DNA from: Planoprotostelium fungivorum
Taxonomy: Eukaryota; Evosea; Variosea; Cavosteliida; Cavosteliaceae
DNA length: 11,340 nucleotides
Assembly (NCBI GenBank): GCA_003024175.1
Contig: MDYQ01000426.1
Span: 1-11,340, forward strand
Reading direction: 5' to 3'
Both the position numbers and the translations under genes were made by a program. Shown here in pieces: positions 1 to 8,167 of this stretch. The notes below the pieces were generated by a model. That model worked only from the letters and a program-made list of their open reading frames with translations. It had not been told where the DNA came from and did not search any database. The stretch's first letter is position 1. Every line of letters starts with the position of its first letter.

Positions 1-60
1 CCCTAAACCCTAAACCCTAAACCCTAAACCCTAAACCCTAAACCCTAAACCCTAAAACCC
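1..60. repeat. Telomere, CCCTAAA repeats
   Basis: Eight perfect tandem copies of CCCTAAA occupy bases 1-56, followed by a degenerate ACCCC at 57-61. Read as the G-rich strand this is TTTAGGG, the Arabidopsis-type telomere unit, also found in various protists. The C-rich strand reads 5' to 3' from base 1 inward, the orientation expected for a left chromosome end. The array is short, which probably reflects assembly trimming. The switch to non-repeat sequence is abrupt. Confidence 0.97.
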
Positions 61-135
61 CTCTGTCTTGCCTATGGTCTCTTGAGTCCATCTTGCAAAA
101 TTATGTGGTGATCCGTGTTTGTCTTGACCCAATTG
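61..135. other. Telomere-adjacent unique sequence
   Basis: Seventy-five bases lie between the telomere array and the inverted-repeat element. They contain no coding frame of note. The stretch 64-99 is rich in GTCTTG and TCTCTTGAG words that loosely resemble the GAGAC/GTCTC array at 1302-1466, but the match is too weak to claim shared origin. Confidence 0.4.
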
Positions 136-508
136 TTAAGGGTGGTGGCTAAGAGGCAGGAATTATACGCAACATTTTCTAAATCGCATTTTGGCCTATT
201 AACACTATAGGATGATGCATTGTGCTCTGAAAGTACTCTATGTGCTGTTGGATTGATTGTTTGAAAAGTTTCTTGGTACTCTTGGTGATGATTTTTACAA
301 AAAGCTAAACAGCAGAAGCGATTTAGCTCTGATACTGGGAGTGCTTAAGCAATATCGCTCTGCAGAGGAATCAGATGATTCATACACTTGCACTTATGGT
401 CACAGATTGATCCCATAGTTGGTAAAGCTAAAGCGATTTAGCTGAAATGATGAACGCAATTTAGCCCAATGTTGCATATAAATCCTGCCTCTTAGCCACC
501 ACCCCCTG
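136..508. mobile_element. MITE-like terminal inverted-repeat element
   Basis: The segment starting at 140, GGGTGGTGGCTAAGAGGCAGG, recurs as its reverse complement ending at 504. Homology continues inward on both arms through TTATAYGCAACATT and CTAAATYGC-like sequence, giving arms of roughly 45-50 bp. The right end read inward begins CAGGGGG, reminiscent of hAT-family termini (CAGGG); the left end has diverged there. The interior repeats the word GCGATTTA or its complement at 180-187, 318-325 and 433-440, with a variant at 455-464, and forms small hairpins such as GCTAAA-GCGA-TTTAGC at 427-442. No open frame of note exists and I see no 8-bp target duplication. It is most likely a non-autonomous hAT-like element. 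A recombined remnant is possible. Confidence 0.6.
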
Positions 509-632
509 ACATCTGCCTCGATTGGCAACAACAATATCACGCTCTTTACCATTTCAAGTGGATGAGATCAAAACCATTCTTTGTGCATATGTGAAGGTAA
601 GGTGATATTTGTTCTCTTTTGAATTCCTTCAG
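509..632 (+). other. Upstream part of hAT relic, possible exon and intron
   Basis: This stretch precedes the recognisable transposase core. A frame over about 547-596 reads SLPFQVDEIKTILCAYVK. It is followed by a possible 36-nt intron at 597-632, with donor GTAAGG, a pyrimidine-rich tail and acceptor TTCAG, that would join in frame to the core exon at 633. The assignment to the transposase rests on position and frame only. Confidence 0.35.
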
Positions 633-1314
633 AGTCTACTCGGTTGTATCCACCTCAGTCTTGATGGTTGGACATCAGACAATGGAAACAGCTTTCAAGG
701 GATCATTCTTCACGGAATCAACCAAAACAAGAAGGACCGTCCTTTGGTCACATTGACCTTGGCCCTCAAGCCGTGAGATTACATTATCACATAACACATT
801 CTAAGAGACAATGCAGTCAACTCACAGGGGGTAGCGCCTCTGCTATTGCAGCATCTGTTAAACGGGTTGCTGAAGAGTACAGAATTGTCAACAGGATCTG
901 GGGTATGATCCTTGACAACTGCTCCACAAACACAGCAATGGTCAACATCTTATCAGAGGACAGAGGGCTTGGAGAGCAATTTCAAGCCACAAGCTGTAGA
1001 CCCCATCAACTATTGGTTGGCCAAACTCAACAGTGCAACTGACCATCACCATTGCCTTGCCCAGATGGCCCTTGATGTGCTTTCCTGCCCTGCCACGTCT
1101 ACTGACGTAGAAAGGTGAGAGGTACAAGATGCGTTTATTGACCAACCTCAGATTCTTCTCGTTCCCTAGTTGTCAGGTGTCAAGTCTTTGCCACAATCTC
1201 TCAATGTCTTTGCTTTCCTCCCTCTCTACTCTTGGCGCGTGGTCTTGCAAAGGGTTCGTTCCCGGTATCCCTGGGAACAAAAAAAAAAGAAGAATAAAAC
1301 TGAGACAGTCTTGA
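633..1314 (+). pseudogene. Decayed hAT-family transposase
   Basis: The piece 633-772 encodes LSLDGWTSDNGNSFQGIILH, the hallmark start of the hAT RNase-H-like core (DGWTS...F.GI..H). A probable 44-nt intron (773-816, GTGAGA...TGCAG) restores frame into 817-1000, which carries AASVKRVAEEYRIVNRIWGM followed by LDNCSTNTAMVN, matching the hAT 'iwGi..DNaStN' strand. At about 1000 the sequence jumps to another frame, DPINYWLAKLN then LAQMALDVLSCPATSTDVER. This is the C-terminal hAT dimerisation block (usually A.D.LS.PAtS...ER). A further probable intron (1115-1169) leads to VSSLCHNLS...LGAW, the usual tail, stopping at 1312-1314. The middle few hundred residues of the core, including later catalytic acid positions, are missing. 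The copy is therefore a deleted, inactive relic. It may be related to the adjacent inverted-repeat element, but this is not shown. Confidence 0.8.
1279..1298 (+). terminator. A-tract and AATAAA downstream of hAT tail
   Basis: Ten consecutive A residues at 1279-1288 are followed by AATAAA at 1293-1298, on the transposase strand near its apparent stop. It may be the former polyadenylation signal of the element. The A-tract lies inside the predicted last exon frame (lysine codons), so this is tentative. Confidence 0.3.
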
Positions 1315-1466
1315 GACGGTCCGAGACAAAACTTGTTTGTCTCGTCTTTGTCTCGTCTTGCAAATTTTTGAGAGACAAGACAAGACGGATCATCCCCTTG
1401 TCTCGTAAATGTCTCGACGTCGAGACAGAGACTGTGCTGGCACAGTCTCCAAGACGAGTCTGTCTC
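1302..1466. repeat. GAGAC/GTCTC inverted word array
   Basis: Twelve copies of one pentamer lie in 165 bp. GAGAC starts at 1302, 1313, 1323, 1372, 1422 and 1428. Its complement GTCTC starts at 1339, 1350, 1400, 1411, 1445 and 1462. Neighbouring starts are often 10-11 bp apart. Within the array are a perfect 16-bp palindrome GTCTCGACGTCGAGAC (1411-1426) and a 10-bp-stem hairpin, GAGACTGTGC-TG-GCACAGTCTC (1428-1449). It sits between the hAT relic and the 3' end of the receptor kinase gene and probably overlaps that gene's 3' untranslated region. Candidates are a foldback element, transposon subterminal repeats, or a protein-binding array. Confidence 0.7.
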
Positions 1467-1484
1467 TGCAGGTCCTTACAATGT

Positions 1485-1490
1485 TTTATC
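1485..1490 (-). terminator. Possible variant poly(A) signal, gene 1
   Basis: GATAAA on the minus strand starts one base after the TAA stop of gene 1. It is a weak AATAAA variant in the right place for a very short 3' untranslated region. No canonical AATAAA is seen nearby on this strand. If the transcript continues, it runs into the GAGAC/GTCTC array. Confidence 0.25.
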
Positions 1491-1491
1491 A

Positions 1492-2692
1492 TTAGTTGAG
1501 TCTCTTATTGATTTCTTTGAAGGTTGGTCTCTTTTCATGGTCTAAGTCAAATGCCTCTGCCAGCACAGAGGTGATTGTGCTGTCCAACATCTTATCCTCT
1601 GGTATCTTTGACATTCAGCTCTCTGACTACATTTCTCACTTCACCTGAGCAAACATCTTCCTGTGTAAACCCTCTGATATGGCCCTCACAATAAAATCAG
1701 ATGGTGAATAGTCTGGGAATGGCTCGTTGTTGGTCAAAATCTCTATACAGAGTACACCCCAAGACCAGACATCAGATTTCTCTGAATATTTCAGTTGCAA
1801 GAGTGATTCAGGTGCCTGTAATGGTTCAATACAATATTGGAGAAGGACTTATCACCATCCATTTGATAGGTCCAACAGTTGATTTTGATCTATATGTTTC
1901 AGTACTCTCTTTCTCTCACAGTCCTTACTGATGAATCACATCCTGTTTGTCTACAATCCTTGACATGCCAAAATCTGTAGGAAGAAGTTAGCAACATAAT
2001 TGAATCTGTAGACTCACCACTGACTTTTGGTACAAGATCTTCTGTCAACTGTACATCTTCAGTCACGCCACAAATAGATGGACTCACTAATATGTTCCTG
2101 GCAGCCAGATCCTTGTGTATGATCTGTTTGTCATGAGGTACATCTCTTCATATAACCCTCACCATCTCTGCAGCAAGATGCTCCATTCCAAGTGCCACAC
2201 CTCTGATGATGTTTCGTCTTATCTCACTGCTGATGCTCGAGTTCCTCTCAAGATAGGTCATCAGATCTCCACCTGCACAGAATTCTGTGTTTGTGAGATT
2301 GGGGCATATTTATGGCAGAGGGTTACCTGTCACAAGAGAGAGGGGCCGAGGGCATAGACCAATAAATTGAACCACCTGTTGGCACATAAGCCATCTGCCA
2401 TATTATCAAAACATCGATCCAATTGTCACATTAGGATGAGGTCCAATCTGCTTCATCAACTCGACTTCAAACATGAAATCTTCCATCATCTTGATGGATG
2501 CCTCCTTCATCTGCTTCACTGCATGGTGTCAGTTCAGTTGTGTCTTTGTCATCTTCACTCACTTGCAACAATCTGACCTCTGTAGCTGGCCTTCCAAACC
2601 ACACCGTAAGCTCCTTCTCCAAGTTTCTGCAGGAGAGTTGCAGGCTCTTTTGCCAGTCCATCCACAGATTTTACTGTGAGATCAGATCCCAA
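1492..2692 (-). other. Gene 1 tyrosine kinase domain
   Basis: Exons 23-32 encode a full-length kinase domain. The tyrosine class is indicated by the AAR catalytic loop (HKDLAARN) and by GPIKWMAPES, which fits the tyrosine-kinase P-[IV]-[RK]-W-M-A-P-E pattern. ATP-binding Lys1357 (VAMK), helix-C Glu, catalytic Asp1447, Asn1452, DFG Asp1465 and the APE Glu are all present. The HRD arginine is lysine. The activation loop, as spliced with the 39-nt intron 1928-1890, contains no tyrosine. Intron 2087-2049 lies between NIL and LTEDLVPKVSDFG. Removing it restores the standard catalytic-loop to DFG spacing. The short tail after RPTFKEINKRLN means regulatory C-terminal phosphosites are absent. Confidence 0.85.
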
Positions 2693-5600
2693 CTTTTGAG
2701 GTCAGGTCAGAATTTTGACGCAGCTCTTACATTTGTGCTATCAATGACTTGATAGATTTGGTCTTCTGCCCTCAGTCTCATCTCTAATTCGTGTTCTCTT
2801 CTCATCCTGTGGTGATTGGTGACAAGTGATAGACAAATAGTGCTCACTGTTTGTTCTTGGTGACAGTGATGAAGTAGACGGCCACAGAAGCAAGTATGAT
2901 AAAACATACAACAACACCAATGACAATGCCAATGATGGCGCCAGAAGATAAATTGTTCGAAGGTCTTCCAGCGTCCTGACAATTGTATGAGCCATCCTGT
3001 GATGATCATAATCTCACCCCAACAATGATTAGGTTTGTGTTTGTGTTGTCAGACGAAACAGAAGAGGTTGGAGCGGGTATGGGTGATACAAAATCCAACA
3101 GCCCAATCGAATATGTTGCAAACTGTGCGGGTGTAGTGTTCTCCAAAATTGAGGCAGCATAAAGGGCAGACGCTATTGACGGATTAAACTTTGAAGTCAT
3201 TGTTTGTTCCTCACCTTCATTGATGGAAGAAGAGGACGGAGGAGATATGGACATATCAACGATGACAGATCCTGATCTGATGCCCAAGATATCGATTCGA
3301 TTTGATGAGATGTTTGTGATGTGTGAGATGGACGTGATGAAATCTGATTCAGAGAATACAGTTACGTTTCCTGTGATGCGCATGCGAACTGGTGGTGAAT
3401 CAATTGTTGTAGATGGAATGGTTGTGATTTACCAGTAACGTTCCTTTCGTCGGTGACAATGCAGGTGGCATTGCAGAGAGACAGAGCTGCCCAATCAATT
3501 GGACAGATGAGATTGTTCGATGCCAGTCTACAACTCGCCAGAGATTTCATCTTGGACAACATAGAGATTGATCCTGCAGATATTACGGAGATTCATCCAG
3601 ATGCAACTCACCTGCTATCTGGTTGTACGACGCGTCAAAGTTGGTCAGGCGTTGTAGATCGACGAGACGAGGCGTCAGTCTCGTCAGATTGTTGTGACTG
3701 CAGTTAAATACCTGCAGCTGAGACAATCGTCCGATGTCGTCCGGTACGCTGGAGGAGAAGCTGTTGTGTGAGATATCCAGCACCTGAGCAGGTGAGTCGT
3801 GGCGTCGAATCGAGATATCCTCTTGTCACCTGAAGAGAAGAGAGATTGAACGAAGACGATAGGAGAGGGCCTGAGAGTGAATTGTGAGAGACGTTGAGGT
3901 GAACTACCAAAGCCAATCTCTCGAGATAAGAATAACCGGTGGTGAAATCGTTTCCTTGTAATTCCAATCGCTGATCATGTCAGAGGTGTTTGTCACGTGA
4001 CGTCTCTCACTCGTAATGCGGGAGCGGTGGATATCGTCTGCAGAGTTGCATTGTCGCTCATCTGGTTGTTCTTTAGGAGGAGGATGTCCATGTTCGTGTT
4101 GTTAGAGATGTGTGATTCGATGCCGCTGAGCGAGTTATCACTCAGATCGACGTACGATAGAGAAGTGATGGTTCCAATTGACTGGAAAGAACGTTAACAT
4201 GAAATGCATCCTGATATCGATGCATTGTGGGAGGAGGTGATGACAAACGAACGGAAAGAGATCTCACTTTCGATAGGACACCCGACAGACTACAATTGTG
4301 TAGATCGAGATGGACTAACGATGGTAGGTTGTAGAACGACAATCCGATGTCTAACGCTATCGGATTATTATAGACCCTCAGATCTCGTAACCTGTACAAT
4401 TGTCCCAGAACCGATAGATCTGCAGAGATCTAATCATCCATCAGAAATGAACTAGAATCGTTCTCACCTGGTTATTGCTCAAGTCCAACACGGTGAGGTT
4501 CAGACAATTTGCCATTCCACTGACGTCCCTCACAGTCATTGAGTTGTTCGACAGGTCGAGTAACATCAGCGCCGTCAGATTTGATAGATCTGGTAGCCGT
4601 GTGGCGTTCATCGCGTTGTTACTGAGGTCCAAGTATGTGAGTCCTTTCAAAGAGGAGATGCTTCCGTTGATCGATCCTGATAGTCGATTGTTTGACAGAG
4701 ACAACAGAGTGAGATTCCGCATGGCGTATGTGGTGCCAATACCACCGTACAGTGCATTTTGGTCCAATATCAACACCTGCATGATTTCAATGGAAGTAAA
4801 AATGACATCGTAGCTCACGTCCAGGTTCACCAACGCGGAGAGAACATTCAATGGAGAGGCTATACCATTATTACTGGCGTCCAGTGTGGTCAGTTGGGTC
4901 AGATTCGATATCGAAATCAACGATGTCATTCCACTGCGACTGACGTTGAGGAAAACGAGACTCGTTCCCGCGGTCAGACTGCTGACATCCTGTATCTGCT
5001 CTCTTCGATCAATCGATGGTTGTTGATCTGCCTCACCGTGGTATCACTGACGTCCAACAGTGTGACGGGTGCACTATTTAAGAAGTAGAGCGTGTCCACC
5101 TTGGACGACCCTCTCAAAGAGACCGTGGTGAGAGACTGCGAGGTGCTGGGGACGATGCCAGTCGAAAAGGTCTTGGCCGTGTTGTATTCCAATCGGATGT
5201 TGACCACGTCTTTCATCGACACAGAACGGATGCCCATGTCACCCAAGAAATTATTATGGGTCATGGTGTAGTTCTCTGTTCGACGTCAAGAGGAGAAACA
5301 CTCGTGACTCACGTATAGAGTACGGACAGGAATGGATGAAGCCGATGGACATGACACACTGCTGGAAGGAGTAGTAACCCTCTCCATCGTCGGGCCAAGA
5401 GAAGATCATAGGTACCTTTGCCTGAGGGGTGTGAGTGCTCAGCCATCGTGTTTCACACTGACCCCACCGAAATCGGCGAAATCTACGCGAGTGAAATACA
5501 TGCCCATGCTCCAATCGGTGATGGTCTGAGAGGAAGATGGATGTCCTTCGAAGCGAACGTCGATGGCCGAGAAAGACACGTATGTCCATATGGCCGCTCC

Positions 5601-7717
5601 ATCCAGTCCACTGTGATCGGTTCGTTTGGATGTCACGATGCGTGGAGAGACTCACCTGTTGAAAGAGAAGGTGGTGCTCTGTATGGTCATCGTATTGTTC
5701 TCGAGCTGTACAAGGTGAGTTGCAGAGAGAAGGTAGAATGATCTCACCGTGTCGAGGGGCAACATGAAGATAGCTCCTCCTCTGACGTCACCAGAGGTGG
5801 CGGTGAGTGAATTGGAATAGAAGGTGCAGTTGGTGATCTGGCTGGGGCCGTACAGATGTTCTAAGAAGAGGGCTCCGCCGTACTGGTTCGCTTGGTTGGA
5901 TTTGAACAAGCTGTTCCTGGCGATAAATTGGAAGCCTATGGGGCTGGAGATCTCGATACAAGCTGTTAATAGATCGGTGAGGGACACTCTTACAGCAAAA
6001 TATCATCGGTCGCGTCGCGATGATCATCATGACGAAGGATGAACGAGCGACGCTCACCTCCTCTGAATCCAGAGTTACCGATGCATTGGATGTTGTCGAC
6101 AGTCACTGAAGACACGGCACCGATCATGTGTACACCCCCACTGTTCGTTCCCACGTTGAAAGACAGACTGCTGTTGGACAAGAGAATCTCTCTGATTCGA
6201 CTCGTATTGGTACCGGTGACACAAGCTGTTCTATCTCAACTTTGTCACTGTCTCTATCTCACCTGCCAGGAGGTCCACGCTGCTGTGCACGTTGTTCAAT
6301 TGGAACGAGCTACCATCGATCTGAAGGTAATCGACCGAAACCGAATCGAAGTAGAAGGCGGTCAATTGGTTTCCTTCGATCTGATTGTTCGACGCGTAGA
6401 TCTGACCGACGTTGGGCACTTGAGCTCCTCCCCTCAGAGCTAAGAAGGCACCGACGCCCATCAAGCAGCTGACCACCGTGTTGTCCGAGACGAGAAGATT
6501 GTTCAGGCCACCGCGAACGGTGACGACGCTCGATTTGAGTCTTCCGTCTCCAGAATCGAAGGGAATGGTGCTGATGATGTCGTTGCCGCTGAAACCAAAG
6601 AAACCGACGGAAGAGGAGGAATCGATTAGGACGTTGGCTGATGCGAGGGTGGAGATGAAGGTGGTGTTGAGGATGCCGATCTCGGTGTAAGAACCTCCGG
6701 TGAACCGGATGGTGTTGAGACCTTGCACGATGATGAGACGATGGTGAGATCGTGTGAGATGCGATGTTGGTGATACAAGGAGGATTGGAGATGATGATGT
6801 GGAACGGTGCTCACTTTCAATGTTCGAGAAGGAGCAAGAACTGATGACGACGGTGGTTCCCGTTGTGTTGAATGAGATGACTCCGAGGTTTGTGGTCATC
6901 TGGATGTTGGTGAAGTCCAATTCGACGAGAGCGAGAGTGGATGTAGTGGATCTGAAATCGAAGGCTGGATATGCTGTTGAGAGAAATCCGTACAGTGAGG
7001 TATTGAAGATGGAGATGGTGTTTACGGTTCCTGTAGTTATCACTGCAGGAGCTTGGATTCCTGCACTCCAGATCAGCTGCCGACGGGATGGATGGCATCG
7101 ATCGAGATGGAATGAACGAGTACATAGAACGAACCTCCAGCACCGCTCCCCTGGCTATTGAAATCACTGTCTCTGATCTTCAGCACGTTCACGTTTGATG
7201 CTCTAATGGCGGGGGCAATCATGGCTGAGAAGGTACCCGAGACAGTCAGACGGTCCACTCGATCTACAGTTATGACAGGCACTCCATTCGTAGTGATGAA
7301 TTGTATATCTTTTGGAATCAGCAATGAGAAGCGTTCCGGATGTCAAATGATACGAACCTTGAAATGTAACATTACCAACATTGATGAAGGTACTGTTTCC
7401 ACCAAACACTTGAATTGTTCCTATGTTGCCCATACCGATGAAGTTCAGGTTCACATTTGGATAGTCTTGGACAAAGACATTAAATGAAAACCGACCCCCA
7501 AAGTTATACAGGATGAAGTTGAAGGTATTGCTCTGGCCCGGTGCCACCGATTGGAGTGCTTCCGTTACATCTGCAGGAGTCAATCATAATCGGTCCGAGC
7601 CGTATCACATTGTCCGACTTTCGGAAGGTAATTGGCCCTCGTCGCATTGATGACAATGTCAAGGCCATTCACCGCACAGACCGATATGGTCAACAGAAGG
7701 AGGGTCGTCAGTCTCAT
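1492..7717 (-). CDS. Receptor tyrosine kinase with beta-helix and LRR ectodomain
   Basis: Predicted single-pass receptor of 1585 residues in 32 exons (4758 coding bases). Exons: 7717-7609, 7570-7358, 7308-7135, 7060-6815, 6721-6263, 6225-6058, 5962-5748, 5705-5656, 5610-5457, 5421-5313, 5275-5037, 4989-4819, 4776-4468, 4429-4268, 4181-4011, 3970-3830, 3783-3612, 3573-3433, 3388-3215, 3172-3018, 2975-2848, 2806-2731, 2692-2563, 2518-2430, 2375-2327, 2284-2163, 2123-2088, 2048-2018, 1974-1929, 1889-1856, 1815-1645, 1605-1492. Residues 1-18 are a signal peptide (MRLTTLLLLTISVCAVNG). About 20-640 are Asn/Ser/Thr-rich strand-turn repeats of pectin-lyase-like beta-helix type. About 660-1130 hold 16-18 leucine-rich repeats (e.g. 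LTYLDLSNNAM) with a Cys cap. 1257-1280 is the membrane helix. 1333-1583 is the kinase: LGEGAYGVVWK loop, Lys1357, Glu in helix C, HKDLAARN (1445-1452), DFG (1465-1467), GPIKWMAPE, SDVWSWGV, KRPTF. Junctions are phase-consistent and no disabling stop remains. Start: first ATG before the signal peptide. Some acceptors are uncertain by a few codons (exons 7, 10). Ligand unknown. Confidence 0.85.
3433..5037 (-). other. Gene 1 leucine-rich repeat block
   Basis: Exons 12-18, with the end of exon 11, encode successive units of the form LxxLxxLdLsnNxl. Examples are LTQLTTLDASNNGI, LVNLDVLILDQNAL, MRNLTLLSLSNNRL, LTALMLLDLSNNSM, LPSLVHLDLHNCSL, ITSLSYVDLSDNSL, LSSLQVLDISHNSF and LSQLQVFNCSHNNL. Several are of the plant-like 'LSG' type after the Asn. 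Many introns fall within repeats and splice exactly on period, which independently supports the junctions. The block closes with a Cys-containing cap, CPIDWAALSLCNATC. LRR arrays bind protein, peptide or glycan ligands; nothing here identifies which. Confidence 0.85.
6815..7717 (-). other. Gene 1 signal peptide and first beta-helix turns
   Basis: Exons 1-4 encode the export signal (Leu-rich core, probable cleavage after AVNG) and the first strand-turn repeats. Intron choices were fixed by frame. 7608-7571 (38 nt, GTGATA...TGCAG) and 7357-7309 (49 nt, GTTCGT...AAAAG) join VGNVTFQ to DIQFITTNG, a continuous beta-helix rung. 7134-7061 (74 nt, GTTCGT...GCAG) joins GSGAGG to IQAPAVITTG. Two of these use the less common donor GTTCGT, whereas most of the gene uses GTGAG. 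Exon 4 ends inside SFSNIES, where a 93-nt stop-free intron (6814-6722) is inferred. Confidence 0.7.
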
Positions 7718-8167
7718 GCTTGTCGCCAGGAATCTGGTTCGACCCTGCGACGTTCATTCAAAAAATGAGAGGGGTGGCGCTGTCAGTCTTGCGGGATGAA
7801 GACTGCTCAGGAAGTGATTCGTGTCAGTTTGATGTGAGAGGCTGCCCCTCTTCTGTGCATGGGGCGTGTCGGGGAGTCTGTGTTTCCCTCTTTAGCTGGT
7901 TCCCGAGGTGGTCGCACGGTGCCTGGTACTTCTCATGTGTACAGAGATAAAGATGCAAAAAGACTTCTCAGACGCTGTACATTGTTCGTGTTGTACGGAT
8001 CTCATTCTTCTGTGATGTATCATGTTCGTATCCATACGAAGACAAGACGTCTTGATGCGTTCATATTATTGTCGTTCATCACTGCATGTGTGCTACGGCT
8101 CATCAAATGTAACATCGTGATCGAATCCTGATTTATTCACTGGCGTGAACCAGGGATGAGAGAGACT
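7718..8167. promoter_or_regulatory. Intergenic region, gene 1 upstream side
   Basis: This 450-bp stretch lies between the gene 1 start and the gene 2 stop. I find no gene on either strand; plus-strand frames here are short and lack protein-like composition. It should hold the gene 1 promoter and the gene 2 3' untranslated region. A T-run on the minus strand lies about 40 bp upstream of the gene 1 ATG. A 12-bp palindrome CAAGACGTCTTG sits at 8043-8054. No TATA box is clear. Confidence 0.5.
8132..8137 (-). terminator. AATAAA poly(A) signal, gene 2
   Basis: A canonical AATAAA occurs on the minus strand 30 bases past the TAG stop of the secreted-protein gene, a typical distance for a short 3' untranslated region. 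It independently supports the gene end at 8168. Confidence 0.6.

Noticed and set aside
1-60. Plant origin from the TTTAGGG telomere
   Set aside because: The same repeat occurs in several protist lineages, while the approximately 40-nt introns and a receptor tyrosine kinase are not plant-like.
1606-3017. Ultra-short introns of 18, 21 and 24 nt (GTGAAG...GTAG near 1644, GTGAGA...ACAG near 3017, GTAAGG...GAGAG near 1928)
   Set aside because: Slightly downstream acceptors give 39, 42 and 39 nt introns that also keep frame, match the usual size, and in the kinase give better family spacing.
3220-7487. Plus-strand open frames such as 3220-3438, 5418-5741, 6039-6443 and 7158-7487
   Set aside because: They are antisense shadows of minus-strand exons, with no domain signal and no consistent splice structure.
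1899-7583. Many in-frame stops and frame changes across the receptor gene suggested a pseudogene
   Set aside because: Every break lies between GT and AG borders of the usual size, and removing those stretches gives one phase-consistent frame of 1586 codons including stop with all kinase motifs intact.
5313-7717. Two separate genes: a secreted beta-helix protein and an LRR receptor kinase
   Set aside because: The exon 10 to 11 junction is in phase, there is no stop, poly(A) signal or new signal peptide between them, and the combined frame is continuous. Transcript data could still overturn this.
7740-8130. A tRNA or other small RNA gene in the intergenic gap
   Set aside because: I found no cloverleaf-compatible arms or T-loop signature by eye; a covariance-model scan would settle it.
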